Assembly (NCBI GenBank): GCA_028691975.1
Contig: JAQUYF010000013.1
Span: 1-39,377, forward strand
Length of the DNA stretch: 39,377 nucleotides
Direction: 5' to 3'
Source of the DNA: Bacteroidales bacterium
GTDB taxonomy: Bacteria > Bacteroidota > Bacteroidia > Bacteroidales > UBA932
Of this stretch, positions 17,684 through 25,383 are shown one piece after another (the first letter of the stretch is position 1; the number at the start of each line of letters is the position of its first letter). A model generated the notes under the pieces. It ran no database searches and was not told where the DNA came from. It worked only from the letters and a program-made list of their open reading frames with translations. A program made the translations under genes and the position numbers.

Positions 17684-20020
17684 TTATTTCTTATTTATTG
17701 CTTTTCTTAATGTCAAAATATTCTGATTGTTACGTCTGTTATACTCCACATCATCCATCAATTGCTTGACTAAAAAGACTCCCAGTCCTCCTATCTGCCT
17801 GTCTTCTGCAGCAAGAGTTATGTCCGGATCTTCTTTTTCTGCCGGATTGAATGGAATACCACTGTCTGTAATTACAAAAGTAAGTACGGATGCACACTCA
17901 GAAAGCTCTACTTCAAATGTCCCCGGCTTACCGGCGTATGCATACATTATCACATTCACAATAACCTCTTCCATAGATAGTTGCAAAGGCATAGCCATCT
18001 CTGGCGGAACATTAACCTTTTCAAAGAAGCTATCCATCGCCAACTTTAAAGTCTCGACTTCAGACATCTCATTTTTCAGAGTCAGGACCTCCGAATAATT
18101 TGAAAATTTTGAAGTAATCGTCAAAATAGTCAAGTCGTCGGACTGATCAGCCTTCCCTACATGCTTGGCGACATCCGCAAGAACCACCTGCACCTGACGC
18201 TTGGAAGAATAGCGCTGCTTCCCCTGCATTATGGCAAGCAATCTGTCATCTCCATATAATTCCTTAGTCTCGCTTTCAGCTTCAGTTAAACCATCGGTAT
18301 AGCAGAATAACACCGCTCCATTTGCAAGTTGAGTCACCTCATCTTCATAAGGGAAATCGTGGAACAGACCAATAGGGATATTTGGCTTCATCGGGAAGAA
18401 AGAGACGGTATCATCACTCAAAAGTACAGGATGATTATGACCGGCATTGCAATACCTTAACTCACCCGTCTTAAGATTGAGTATCCCGAGAAACAAAGTA
18501 ACAAACATATTTGAATCATTACCTTCAGTTATGGCATTGCTTATAGAAGAGACAATATCCGCAGGCTTTTTAAGATAAGCGGAATTGGATCTGAATAAAC
18601 TTCTTGTCACAGCCATCAACAGAGAAGCTGGAACCCCCTTGCCTGAAACATCACCTATTATGAAATAGAGCAAATCCCCTTCAATATAGAAGTCATACAA
18701 GTCACCTCCTACTTCCTTGGCCGGATCCAGAGAAGCGTATATATCCAGATCTGTACGAGTTGGGAATGCAGGGAATGTCTTAGGAATCATACCCTGCTGT
18801 ATATTGTGTGCAATACGTAACTCACTTTCTATTTTTTCCTTGGCAGAGGCCGTACTCTCTAAAGAAGCCATGTAGTGCACTAACTCTTTCTGCATATATC
18901 CGAAAGAATCACGAAGCTCTTTCATTTCATCCTTTGACGATATTTCGGGAAGAGCCACATTGAAATCCCCATGTGCTACTTTTTTTGCCGAAGCGGCAAA
19001 AGACTTAAGAGGAGAGGCTACTTTCTGCATGGTCAGACGGCAGAAAACTAAAATCAGCAACAAACCGAACAGTGCCACATTAAAGACAACCTGGCTCATT
19101 TTCGACAAATCGGCAAAGATATCATCCTTAGGACAAACCATTGCCAACGACCACCCTATCTGTTCAATCGGAGCATAAAAGAAGTAGCAAAGCTTATCGT
19201 CTCTGACTATCTTTGCCTCACCCGACTCTCCGTCCACCATCTTCTGACCCAAGCTTTGCATAACAGTAGGATCTTCATCCTCAAGTGCTATGGAAAAGAT
19301 TGATTCATTAAGAATCTTATCCTTATCAGGGTGCACAATGAACGTACCGCCGCATCCGATAGCGAATGAATACGAGTTAGGGTATGGTTTTAGATTCTGT
19401 ACCGTAGTACTCAGCCAGTCAAGAGATATATCCGCTGTCAAAACCCCGATAAACTCGCCGTTTTTATTTCTCAATATTGTGGAATAGGTCGATACAATTG
19501 ATTCCCCACCACCTTCATCATAATATGGTTCCGTCCAGAAGTTCTTATCCAACAACTTGGGGATCTGATACCATTCCATGGTAAAATAATCATGGTCAGG
19601 ATTGCCTAACTGCTTGACTACAACCGAGTCGCCCTGTCTATATGCAAACGGAGAGAAATAATAACCCTTATCCTTGAAATAGTACGGCTCAAAGGCTACG
19701 GCACATCCGGCAATATCAGTGTTATTGGCAACTATTTGGCGAACAAGTAGATACACTGTATCGGCTGGAAGATTTCCATCTTCCACCACCAATTTAATAT
19801 TATCTACCATCTTGCTTATTCCGGACAACAATCTTTCCATTTCAAGAGTAGTCTTGGCCATGGTGACTTCAGCATTCTTCATCGCACTGCTTTCCACCGT
19901 CTTGTAGGAAAAATAAAAAGAGACTGAAAGTGTAGCAATAAAAACGATACCGACTACAATAATGATGTACATGCTGGTCCGCGCAGCAAATGACTCTCTT
20001 ATTTTGAAGAACTTTTTCAT
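17684..20020 (-). CDS. Transmembrane Cache-HAMP-PP2C (SpoIIE/RsbU-type) phosphatase with C-terminal HATPase
   Basis: A 778-residue inner-membrane sensor. TM1 is about 17-39. A dCache-like periplasmic domain occupies about 45-305 (CAVAFEPYYFKDKGYYFSPFAY, TADISLDWLS). TM2 is about 310-329 and a HAMP linker about 330-385. The PP2C domain (400-638) has GGDLYDF (438-444), GDVSGKG (456-462), YTDGLTEAES and SDDLTIL with the metal Asp residues. The C-terminal HATPase (640-775) has an N-box EEVIVNV (684-690), DSGIPFNP (719-726) and GGLG (744-747). Phosphatase and RsbW-like kinase functions therefore share one chain, and the STAS protein next door is the expected substrate. It overlaps the upstream NMT1-like gene by 4 bp (ATGA). 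Confidence 0.95.
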   Translation of the reverse strand: MKKFFKIRESFAARTSMYIIIVVGIVFIATLSVSFYFSYKTVESSAMKNAEVTMAKTTLEMERLLSGISKMVDNIKLVVEDGNLPADTVYLLVRQIVANNTDIAGCAVAFEPYYFKDKGYYFSPFAYRQGDSVVVKQLGNPDHDYFTMEWYQIPKLLDKNFWTEPYYDEGGGESIVSTYSTILRNKNGEFIGVLTADISLDWLSTTVQNLKPYPNSYSFAIGCGGTFIVHPDKDKILNESIFSIALEDEDPTVMQSLGQKMVDGESGEAKIVRDDKLCYFFYAPIEQIGWSLAMVCPKDDIFADLSKMSQVVFNVALFGLLLILVFCRLTMQKVASPLKSFAASAKKVAHGDFNVALPEISSKDEMKELRDSFGYMQKELVHYMASLESTASAKEKIESELRIAHNIQQGMIPKTFPAFPTRTDLDIYASLDPAKEVGGDLYDFYIEGDLLYFIIGDVSGKGVPASLLMAVTRSLFRSNSAYLKKPADIVSSISNAITEGNDSNMFVTLFLGILNLKTGELRYCNAGHNHPVLLSDDTVSFFPMKPNIPIGLFHDFPYEDEVTQLANGAVLFCYTDGLTEAESETKELYGDDRLLAIMQGKQRYSSKRQVQVVLADVAKHVGKADQSDDLTILTITSKFSNYSEVLTLKNEMSEVETLKLAMDSFFEKVNVPPEMAMPLQLSMEEVIVNVIMYAYAGKPGTFEVELSECASVLTFVITDSGIPFNPAEKEDPDITLAAEDRQIGGLGVFLVKQLMDDVEYNRRNNQNILTLRKAINKK

Positions 20021-20985
20021 TTTGACTCTGCTTTAGGTGCAACAAATTCATCATAAGGTATATCCTTCCTTATAAATCCATTCTTTCTCAGAATGTCATT
20101 GGCGAACTTATAAATGGCAGGATCAAGCGTATAAGAAGCTGTGCAGGTCTCTTTGTTAACCTGCAGTTCCATAATTTTTTCCAACATCCATCTCTGGTGA
20201 GAGAGGCTGCTTGCGATATTGTCTTTCTTCATCCATTTGCGAACAATCTCCACACTCTCTTCAGGATGGGCACGTGCATACTCCCACCCCCTGCGGGAAG
20301 CCTCGGCAAAAAGATTCATGTCTTTTGATCTCTTTCTATATGTGGATTTAAGGCAATACAGACCATCCTCAGGAATATTATATCCGTAATCCGCAAGATG
20401 AAATGTGTTATCAAGCGTCACCCTCCGGCCACAATTCATCACTTGGAAATATTCGTTATAGTACATTGTGAGAATCCCGTCAACAGCACCACTTACAAAG
20501 TAATTGACTCCGGAGGGGATATTTATCCATTGGATATTATGTTCGTTGTCCCTTGCCATGCATCGAGCCAACTCACTGAATCCGCTCGTCCATGCAGCCA
20601 CTCTCTTACCTGAAAGCTCAGCTAACGAAGTAATCCCAGGCTGCGTAACGACTACAAGACCGTTGGTCTGACTGCTTTGCAAAATATTTACCAGGTCTAT
20701 TCCCTCATCTTTTGCAACCATAGCCTGAAGCAATTGAGTGGAAATCACATCTGCCTCGCCATGTTTTAACCTGGAAATACTTGTCGTAGACATACCCGGA
20801 GAGACAATTTCAACATCAAGCCCCGATTCCTTATAGAAGCCTTTTTCAATAGCTACGTAGTACCCTGCAAACTGTGCCTGAGTCTGCCATTGCGGAGTAA
20901 AGATTATCTTGTGCAGCTCTTGTGCAGACAATGTCGCGCAAGAGAGCGCTAACACAAAAAGTAAATTTGTAAGAAGCCGTTTCAT
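20017..20985 (-). CDS. NMT1/ThiY-like periplasmic binding protein
   Basis: A 322-residue secreted protein. A Sec signal (residues 1-21, cleavage likely at LSA/QE) is followed by an NMT1-like fold: TPQWQTQAQFAGYYVAIEKGFYKESGLDVEIV, then ISRLKHGEADVISTQLLQAM and LAELSGKRVAAWTSGF. Relatives bind pyrimidine precursors, sulfonates or taurine. No permease or ATPase of that transporter class lies nearby. Its gene leads the operon and overlaps the Cache-phosphatase gene, so I infer a sensory role, presenting a ligand to the phosphatase. Related domains are known as sensory inputs in other signalling proteins. Confidence 0.88.
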   Translation of the reverse strand: MKRLLTNLLFVLALSCATLSAQELHKIIFTPQWQTQAQFAGYYVAIEKGFYKESGLDVEIVSPGMSTTSISRLKHGEADVISTQLLQAMVAKDEGIDLVNILQSSQTNGLVVVTQPGITSLAELSGKRVAAWTSGFSELARCMARDNEHNIQWINIPSGVNYFVSGAVDGILTMYYNEYFQVMNCGRRVTLDNTFHLADYGYNIPEDGLYCLKSTYRKRSKDMNLFAEASRRGWEYARAHPEESVEIVRKWMKKDNIASSLSHQRWMLEKIMELQVNKETCTASYTLDPAIYKFANDILRKNGFIRKDIPYDEFVAPKAESK

Positions 20986-21007
20986 ATTGTAATGAAATAT
21001 TATCTTA

Positions 21008-21015
21008 CAAATTTA
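21008..21015 (-). promoter_or_regulatory. -7 box for the seven-gene signalling/transport operon
   Basis: The minus strand reads TAAATTTG, an exact TAnnTTTG match, 22 bp before the start at 20985. A TTTG at 21032-21035 lies 16 bp upstream, slightly closer than usual for a -33 element. No further promoter is apparent until 12858, since all internal gaps are 16 bp or less or are overlaps. Confidence 0.6.
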
Positions 21016-21034
21016 CAAAAAAAATTACCAACAA

Positions 21035-21046
21035 ACCCTATCGGGT
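21035..21046 (-). terminator. Weak hairpin after trpB, possible terminator
   Basis: ACCC (minus 21046-21043) pairs with GGGT (21038-21035) around a 4-nt loop, just after the trpB stop codon. T-rich sequence follows after a few bases. The stem is only 4 bp, so the call is tentative. It would separate trpB from the next operon. Confidence 0.3.
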
Positions 21047-21050
21047 CATA

Positions 21051-22238
21051 CTATTTATTTTTCAAATATGTTTCAATGTCTTTATCGCCACGTCCTGAAA
21101 CAGTCAGGACTACAATATCATCTTTTTTAAACGATAGCTTCGAAAGAGCTCCAAGGGCATGAGAACTCTCCAGAGCAGGGATAATACCCTCCAGCCGAGT
21201 CAGTTCAAACGCGGCCGCAATCGCTTCACTGTCGGTTATTGCCGGAACGGATACACGACCAGTAGTAGCAAGATTGGCAATCATAGGGCCAATACCCGGA
21301 TAGTCCAAACCGGGAGAGACCGAATAGGCCTCAAGCACATTACCATTATCATCCTGCATGACCAAGCTCTTCGATCCATGAAGAATACCCACTTTACCTT
21401 CATTTATGGTAGCAGCACTCTTGCCGGAATGAACACCCATACCTGCGGCTTCCGCCAAAACAATATTCACTCTTTTGTCATCTATATAATGGTAAATTGT
21501 GCCGGAAGCGTTGCTTCCTCCTCCTATGCAAGCCAGCAGGTAATCAGGATAATCACGTCCCTCTTTTTCCATCAGTTGCTTTTTAATTTCCTCACTGATA
21601 ACAGATTGAAAATATGCGACCATATCAGGGAACGGATGAGGACCGACTGCGGAACCGATAAGATAATAGGTCTCCTTAAAGGTTTTACACCAATCCATCA
21701 AAGCGGCATCCACCGCATTGGCAAGTGTGCCGGTTCCGGCTTCAACACCCGAAACGGTAGCTCCAAGCATCCTCATTTTTTCCACATTAAGCCGCTGCCT
21801 CTCCATATCGACTGTCCCCATGTAGATGGTACATTCCATCCCCATCAGAGCCGCAACTGTGGCCGCAGCAAGTCCGTGCTGTCCTGCACCTGTCTCTGCA
21901 ATAATTCTCTTTTTACCCATCCTTTTGGCAAGTAAAGCATGTCCGATAGCATTGTTAATCTTGTGTGCTCCGGTATGATTCAAATCTTCCCTCTTCAGGT
22001 AAATCTTACAGCCATATTTTTCAGACATTCTTTGTGCAAGATACAGAGGCGATGGCCGTCCGACATAATCTCTTAATAAAGACTTATACTCTGCCTGAAA
22101 ATTAGGATCTGTTATCATATCATAATAGTGAGATTGCAGCTCATTGATTGAATCCTGCAGTACATCGGGAATGAAGGCCCCGCCAAATGGTCCGTAAAAT
22201 CCGTTTTCATCTGCCAAAAAAGTTTTTCTTGTTGTCAT
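21051..22238 (-). CDS. trpB: Tryptophan synthase beta chain
   Basis: TrpB joins indole and serine to make tryptophan. The 395-residue PLP enzyme has YGPFGGAFIPD, LKREDLNHTGAHKINN with the PLP Lys at 93, AETGAGQHGLA with catalytic Glu115, the phosphate loop CIGGGSNASG, and VLTVSGRGDKD near the end. In the usual SAGLDYPGxGPxH segment it reads SPGLDYPGIGPMI, two substitutions against what I expect for the family. No other trp gene is in the window and the next gene downstream has its own promoter, so this copy stands alone. It could use free indole or partner a distant TrpA. It is controlled by a Trp-codon leader upstream. Confidence 0.96.
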   Translation of the reverse strand: MTTRKTFLADENGFYGPFGGAFIPDVLQDSINELQSHYYDMITDPNFQAEYKSLLRDYVGRPSPLYLAQRMSEKYGCKIYLKREDLNHTGAHKINNAIGHALLAKRMGKKRIIAETGAGQHGLAAATVAALMGMECTIYMGTVDMERQRLNVEKMRMLGATVSGVEAGTGTLANAVDAALMDWCKTFKETYYLIGSAVGPHPFPDMVAYFQSVISEEIKKQLMEKEGRDYPDYLLACIGGGSNASGTIYHYIDDKRVNIVLAEAAGMGVHSGKSAATINEGKVGILHGSKSLVMQDDNGNVLEAYSVSPGLDYPGIGPMIANLATTGRVSVPAITDSEAIAAAFELTRLEGIIPALESSHALGALSKLSFKKDDIVVLTVSGRGDKDIETYLKNK

Positions 22239-22287
22239 TGTTGTTCTGTTTTTTATTGTTATTATTATTGTTATTTATTCCTCTTAA

Positions 22288-22319
22288 CAAAAAAAGCCTG
22301 CCGCAAGTGCGACAGGCTT
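22288..22319 (-). terminator. trpB attenuator hairpin
   Basis: On the minus strand AAGCCTG (22319-22313) pairs with CAGGCTT (22300-22294), a T-G wobble comes next and CGCA/TGCG continues the stem around a tiny loop. Seven T follow in the transcript direction (22295-22289). The terminator lies between the Trp-rich leader peptide and trpB, 50 bp before the trpB start, as expected for an attenuator. Confidence 0.85.
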
Positions 22320-22343
22320 ATATTAATACTTATAACTATAATA

Positions 22344-22393
22344 TAATGGCTCTGCTCTCCTTACGACTTTATCAGCTGTAAGAAACGCCACCA
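22344..22393 (-). promoter_or_regulatory. Alternative pairing region of the trp attenuator (proposed)
   Basis: TGGTGGC (22393-22387, covering the second and third Trp codons) can pair with GCCATTA (22350-22344), counting G-U pairs. The overlapping GCAGAGC (22355-22349) can instead pair with GCCTGT of the terminator's 5' arm, with one bulged A. Ribosome stalling on the Trp codons would free the second segment to break the terminator. The pairings are read by eye and are short. Confidence 0.45.
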
Positions 22394-22420
22394 CCAATTA
22401 TTTAAAGTAATATTGTTCAT
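22361..22420 (-). CDS. trpL: trp leader peptide (19 aa, three consecutive Trp)
   Basis: The minus strand from 22420 encodes MNNITLNNWWWRFLQLIKS and a TAA stop. Three adjacent Trp codons in a 19-residue frame, placed after a promoter box and before a terminator hairpin and trpB, are the signature of a ribosome-mediated transcription attenuator. When charged tRNA-Trp is scarce the ribosome would stall at codons 9-11. I assign the name trpL by analogy of position and content, not by sequence similarity to a known leader. Confidence 0.85.
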   Translation of the reverse strand: MNNITLNNWWWRFLQLIKS

Positions 22421-22436
22421 TTTTTTCTCTGTGTTG

Positions 22437-22444
22437 CAAAGGTA
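22437..22444 (-). promoter_or_regulatory. -7 box for trpL-trpB
   Basis: The minus strand reads TACCTTTG, an exact TAnnTTTG match, 16 bp before the leader-peptide ATG, so transcription would start just ahead of the leader peptide. No clear -33 TTTG is seen. Confidence 0.6.
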
Positions 22445-22502
22445 TAAAAATAAATCTGCCATTGTATCACTATTTATTAAAAAATTAGCCATTATTTTTT
22501 CC

Positions 22503-22510
22503 TAACTTTG
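22503..22510 (+). promoter_or_regulatory. -7 box for the TlpA-like lipoprotein gene
   Basis: TAACTTTG matches TAnnTTTG exactly, 48 bp before the ATG at 22559. It is divergent from the trp leader promoter; the roughly 60 bp between the two boxes is A/T-rich and holds no gene. Confidence 0.55.
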
Positions 22511-22558
22511 CCGGACGAAAACAAATATATTGAATACTAACTATTTAACACAATACAC

Positions 22559-23662
22559 ATGAAACACACTTTTGTTTTATTGACAGCTGCTCTATTGGCT
22601 GTTATCTCCTGCACTCCAAAAGAGGCAAAATACACTGTAACAGGCATAGTAGCCGACACTCTCCTGACAAATACCGATCTGATTGTCATCATGACCGACA
22701 ACACCACCAAGGCAACAGACACAATTCCTTTTGAAAAAGGGACGTTTACTTTTACCGGCATTGCAAGCGACAGTACCTACAACACTATCTTAATAACAGC
22801 TCCGGGCGAACGCAGAGGTCTGGCCAGAGTGAACTTTATTCCGCAAAAGGGTAATATCGCCATTTCTATCAATCCTGACGAACAAATCATCGCAGGTACT
22901 CCTCTTAATGACTCTCTAAACGTTTATTTGTTTAAGGAAAAAGAAATTGTTGATCACTTCATGAAAAACAGAGCACTGCTCGAAAGCAAACTCGAAGGAG
23001 AAAAACTCGATCAGGCTATAGATGAGTTGACCGGTGTAGCAGAGACACATATCAACTCTCTTAGAGATGAAACCTATTTTGCCAACACCGATAATGCACT
23101 CGGACTTATCGTCCTTAACAATTTCGTTTCCAATTTTGAATCTATGGAAGAATTTAACAAGTATGTGGACAAAGGGGCCTCATTCATTCAAAACTTTCCA
23201 AGGGTCGTATCAGCTAAAAAAATATTAACTGCCGCTGAAAACACCTGCGAAGGAAAAACATTCTGTGACTTTACCGGCAAAACTCCGGATGGAAAGGATG
23301 TCTCTTTTTCAGACTATGTCGGCAAAGGCAAATATGTACTCGTAGATTTCTGGGCATCATGGTGCCACTGGTGTTTAGTTGAAACTCCTGTTATCAAAGA
23401 GGTTTACAACAAATATTCCAAGAAAGGTCTGGTAGTTATCGGCGTTGCAGTATGGGATGGTGACAATACCAAGACCGTAGAGGCCATGAAGGAACACGGC
23501 ATCGTATGGGATCAAATCTTTATGGGAGACGACAAGAGTGCTACCGATCTTTACGGGATTCCGGGCATTCCTCAGATCATGCTGTTTGCACCGGACGGCA
23601 CAATTGTCAAGAGAGATCTTCGCGGAGATGCACTTAAGCAAGCTGTAGCTGACGTAATGTAA
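22559..23662 (+). CDS. TlpA-like thioredoxin lipoprotein with N-terminal DUF4369
   Basis: A 367-residue envelope protein, probably a thiol-disulfide oxidoreductase. The lipoprotein signal ends at Cys18 (VISC). Residues 25-115 look like DUF4369, a beta domain found in front of Bacteroidota thioredoxins (VTGIVADT, IPFEKGTFTFTG). A helical linker precedes a thioredoxin domain (about 235-365) with VDFWASWCHWC, so the active CxxC is Cys269-His-Trp-Cys272 rather than the common CGPC. The cis-Pro motif is GIPGIPQIML. The gene is single, with a convergent neighbour 5 bp away. Confidence 0.92.
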   Translation: MKHTFVLLTAALLAVISCTPKEAKYTVTGIVADTLLTNTDLIVIMTDNTTKATDTIPFEKGTFTFTGIASDSTYNTILITAPGERRGLARVNFIPQKGNIAISINPDEQIIAGTPLNDSLNVYLFKEKEIVDHFMKNRALLESKLEGEKLDQAIDELTGVAETHINSLRDETYFANTDNALGLIVLNNFVSNFESMEEFNKYVDKGASFIQNFPRVVSAKKILTAAENTCEGKTFCDFTGKTPDGKDVSFSDYVGKGKYVLVDFWASWCHWCLVETPVIKEVYNKYSKKGLVVIGVAVWDGDNTKTVEAMKEHGIVWDQIFMGDDKSATDLYGIPGIPQIMLFAPDGTIVKRDLRGDALKQAVADVM

Positions 23663-23667
23663 AGTTA

Positions 23668-24861
23668 TTAGGCTTTCTTATAAGAAACCAGACCGGCCCA
23701 TTTAGCTGCAAGCTTTTTGGGCCAGTTTTTGTCCATGCACGGCCTTTCTATATAATAATAGAAGAGTGTACTGATAACAAGCACAATCGGAAAGACCACA
23801 ATTACCTGCACGAAATAATTGGCAACGTAACTGTTAAAAACGGCCAGATGCCGCGTTAATTTGCATATCAGATAGAAAGAAGGGTAATGTAACAGATATA
23901 TGGAATAGCACATTCCTCCCACGGTATAGACAAATTTTGATGTAAAAAACTTATTCAGATACTTCCCCTTAAAAATAGAAATAAAGAGCAGAAAAAGGAA
24001 AAGGATAAAGCCCACGTCTGAAATGAATCTTCCAAAAGCAAAATAAAACAACATAAGCATAGAGGCAATACCCAACATATCATAATAAATGCTCTTCTTG
24101 CGCAAAAATTCCGGATTCGTTAAATAAATGAATGCAACAAGGACGCCTACCAGGAAAAACTGAATCTGCTGAAAAATAGAAGAAGTCAGGTGCAATGCCT
24201 CATATCCATCTCTTAAAAAGTATGCGCACAGCATGGCACCGATCGAAATAGTGCAAATCACTGCCGGCGAGTACCTTTTCTTGCAATATGAAAAGATAAA
24301 GGCACACAAAAACGGTGCTATTATATAAAACTGAACCTCTGTCTCAAGACTCCATGTTACAGGATTGATTGGAGACCACTGTCCGTAGATAAAACAGTGA
24401 GAGTAGATCATAGTCGCTGCATAATGCTTCCAAAGTTCGTTCATCGGCATCTGTTTCAAGAAAATATGCACTATGAAGAAAAAGGTTATTGCGATAATAA
24501 ACGGAGGCTGAAGCCTGGTCAGTCGTCTGAGAAAATAGCCGCCGAGAGAGGGCTTTGCCACCAACGTACGACACGGTATCGAATCGGACTGCTGCAAATA
24601 ATACCTCAGGAACGGCATAGAGACAATGAAGCCGCTGATTGCAAAAAAAACCTGCACTCCAAGACCTCCTCGAGTTATAAAATAACCGAAAGAGCCGAAA
24701 ATATTCTGGCCGGTCAGATAGTCATACCCAAGTGTCCTTCCAAAACAGACATTCAGATGCATCAGCATTACGATAACTATCGAAAAGAAGCGGAACCCAT
24801 CTACCTCCGGAATAAAATGCCGCGAATTAGTAGCACGACTCAGCCTATCTAAAATTGCCAT
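23668..24861 (-). CDS. Acyltransferase family 3 (OafA/YrhL-like) membrane protein
   Basis: A 397-residue polytopic membrane protein with about ten helices. The N-terminal EVDGFRFFSIVIVMLMHLNV carries the family's Arg and His (R-F...MLMH), and the later ITRGGLGVQVFFAISGFIVSMPFL and RRLTRLQPPFIIA are typical. Such enzymes O-acylate surface sugars or lipids. There are no glycosyltransferases nearby to tell which polymer is modified. It has its own promoter and is monocistronic. Confidence 0.92.
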   Translation of the reverse strand: MAILDRLSRATNSRHFIPEVDGFRFFSIVIVMLMHLNVCFGRTLGYDYLTGQNIFGSFGYFITRGGLGVQVFFAISGFIVSMPFLRYYLQQSDSIPCRTLVAKPSLGGYFLRRLTRLQPPFIIAITFFFIVHIFLKQMPMNELWKHYAATMIYSHCFIYGQWSPINPVTWSLETEVQFYIIAPFLCAFIFSYCKKRYSPAVICTISIGAMLCAYFLRDGYEALHLTSSIFQQIQFFLVGVLVAFIYLTNPEFLRKKSIYYDMLGIASMLMLFYFAFGRFISDVGFILFLFLLFISIFKGKYLNKFFTSKFVYTVGGMCYSIYLLHYPSFYLICKLTRHLAVFNSYVANYFVQVIVVFPIVLVISTLFYYYIERPCMDKNWPKKLAAKWAGLVSYKKA

Positions 24862-24889
24862 TGTTCGGTCTAAATACCAGTTAATCTTG

Positions 24890-24897
24890 CAAATTTA
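24890..24897 (-). promoter_or_regulatory. -7 box for the acyltransferase gene
   Basis: The minus strand reads TAAATTTG, an exact TAnnTTTG match, 28 bp before the start codon at 24861. Confidence 0.55.
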
Positions 24898-24933
24898 ACA
24901 AAAAAGCTGAAATGAAAAGCAAAATAATGAGCA

Positions 24934-25383
24934 TCACCTGTCATAATCTTTGACATTCGGCGAAAGTCTGCGCTTGCGAAACATGCAGGCTGTCACGCCC
25001 ATTGTCTTGACAAGGTAATAATTCATTGCTCTTTCGCTCGCAAAGCCGCTTCTCTCGGCAATATCTCCCACTTTAAGATTACGGCTTTCATCATTGCCCA
25101 TCAACTCAATAGCATATTGAATTCTGAACGAATTGATATAGGACTTAAAGTTCAACCCTTTGGCACTCAATACCCTTGTCACGTAAGTTCTGTTGGACGC
25201 CGCCTCTCTTGCCACATCCTTGATGCTAAGTTTGTTATCAAGATACAGTCTCTTCCTGGTAAGTGTTCGTTCCATGCGATCAAAAAGTTCTTCATTTGAA
25301 ATTCCCCTGTGAAAACATACTTTTCCAGGATGTTTTCTCTTCAACTTTTCAAGCAACTTAGTTAGAATGTCTCTTGCCAACAT
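24934..25383 (-). CDS. Small AraC-type HTH regulator (second of a pair)
   Basis: A 149-residue protein with a complete AraC-type DNA-binding domain: first helix-turn-helix around SIKDVAREAASNRTYVTRVLSAKGLNFKSYIN, second around KVGDIAERSGFASERAMNYYLVKTMGVTACMFRKRR. There is no ligand-binding domain. It overlaps the upstream AraC-type gene by 26 bp, so both are co-translated and may act as partners. Both have full two-HTH domains, which argues against a single frameshifted gene. Confidence 0.82.
   Translation of the reverse strand: MLARDILTKLLEKLKRKHPGKVCFHRGISNEELFDRMERTLTRKRLYLDNKLSIKDVAREAASNRTYVTRVLSAKGLNFKSYINSFRIQYAIELMGNDESRNLKVGDIAERSGFASERAMNYYLVKTMGVTACMFRKRRLSPNVKDYDR

Noticed and set aside
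21159-21935. 258-codon open frame antisense to trpB
   Set aside because: It lies wholly within the well-supported trpB, has no recognisable domain and no promoter box; its Cys/His-rich composition looks like a reverse-complement shadow.
23674-23687. Palindrome TTTCTTATAAGAAA between convergent genes as a bidirectional terminator
   Set aside because: It lies inside the acyltransferase coding sequence, has no loop and no T-run beyond the stem.
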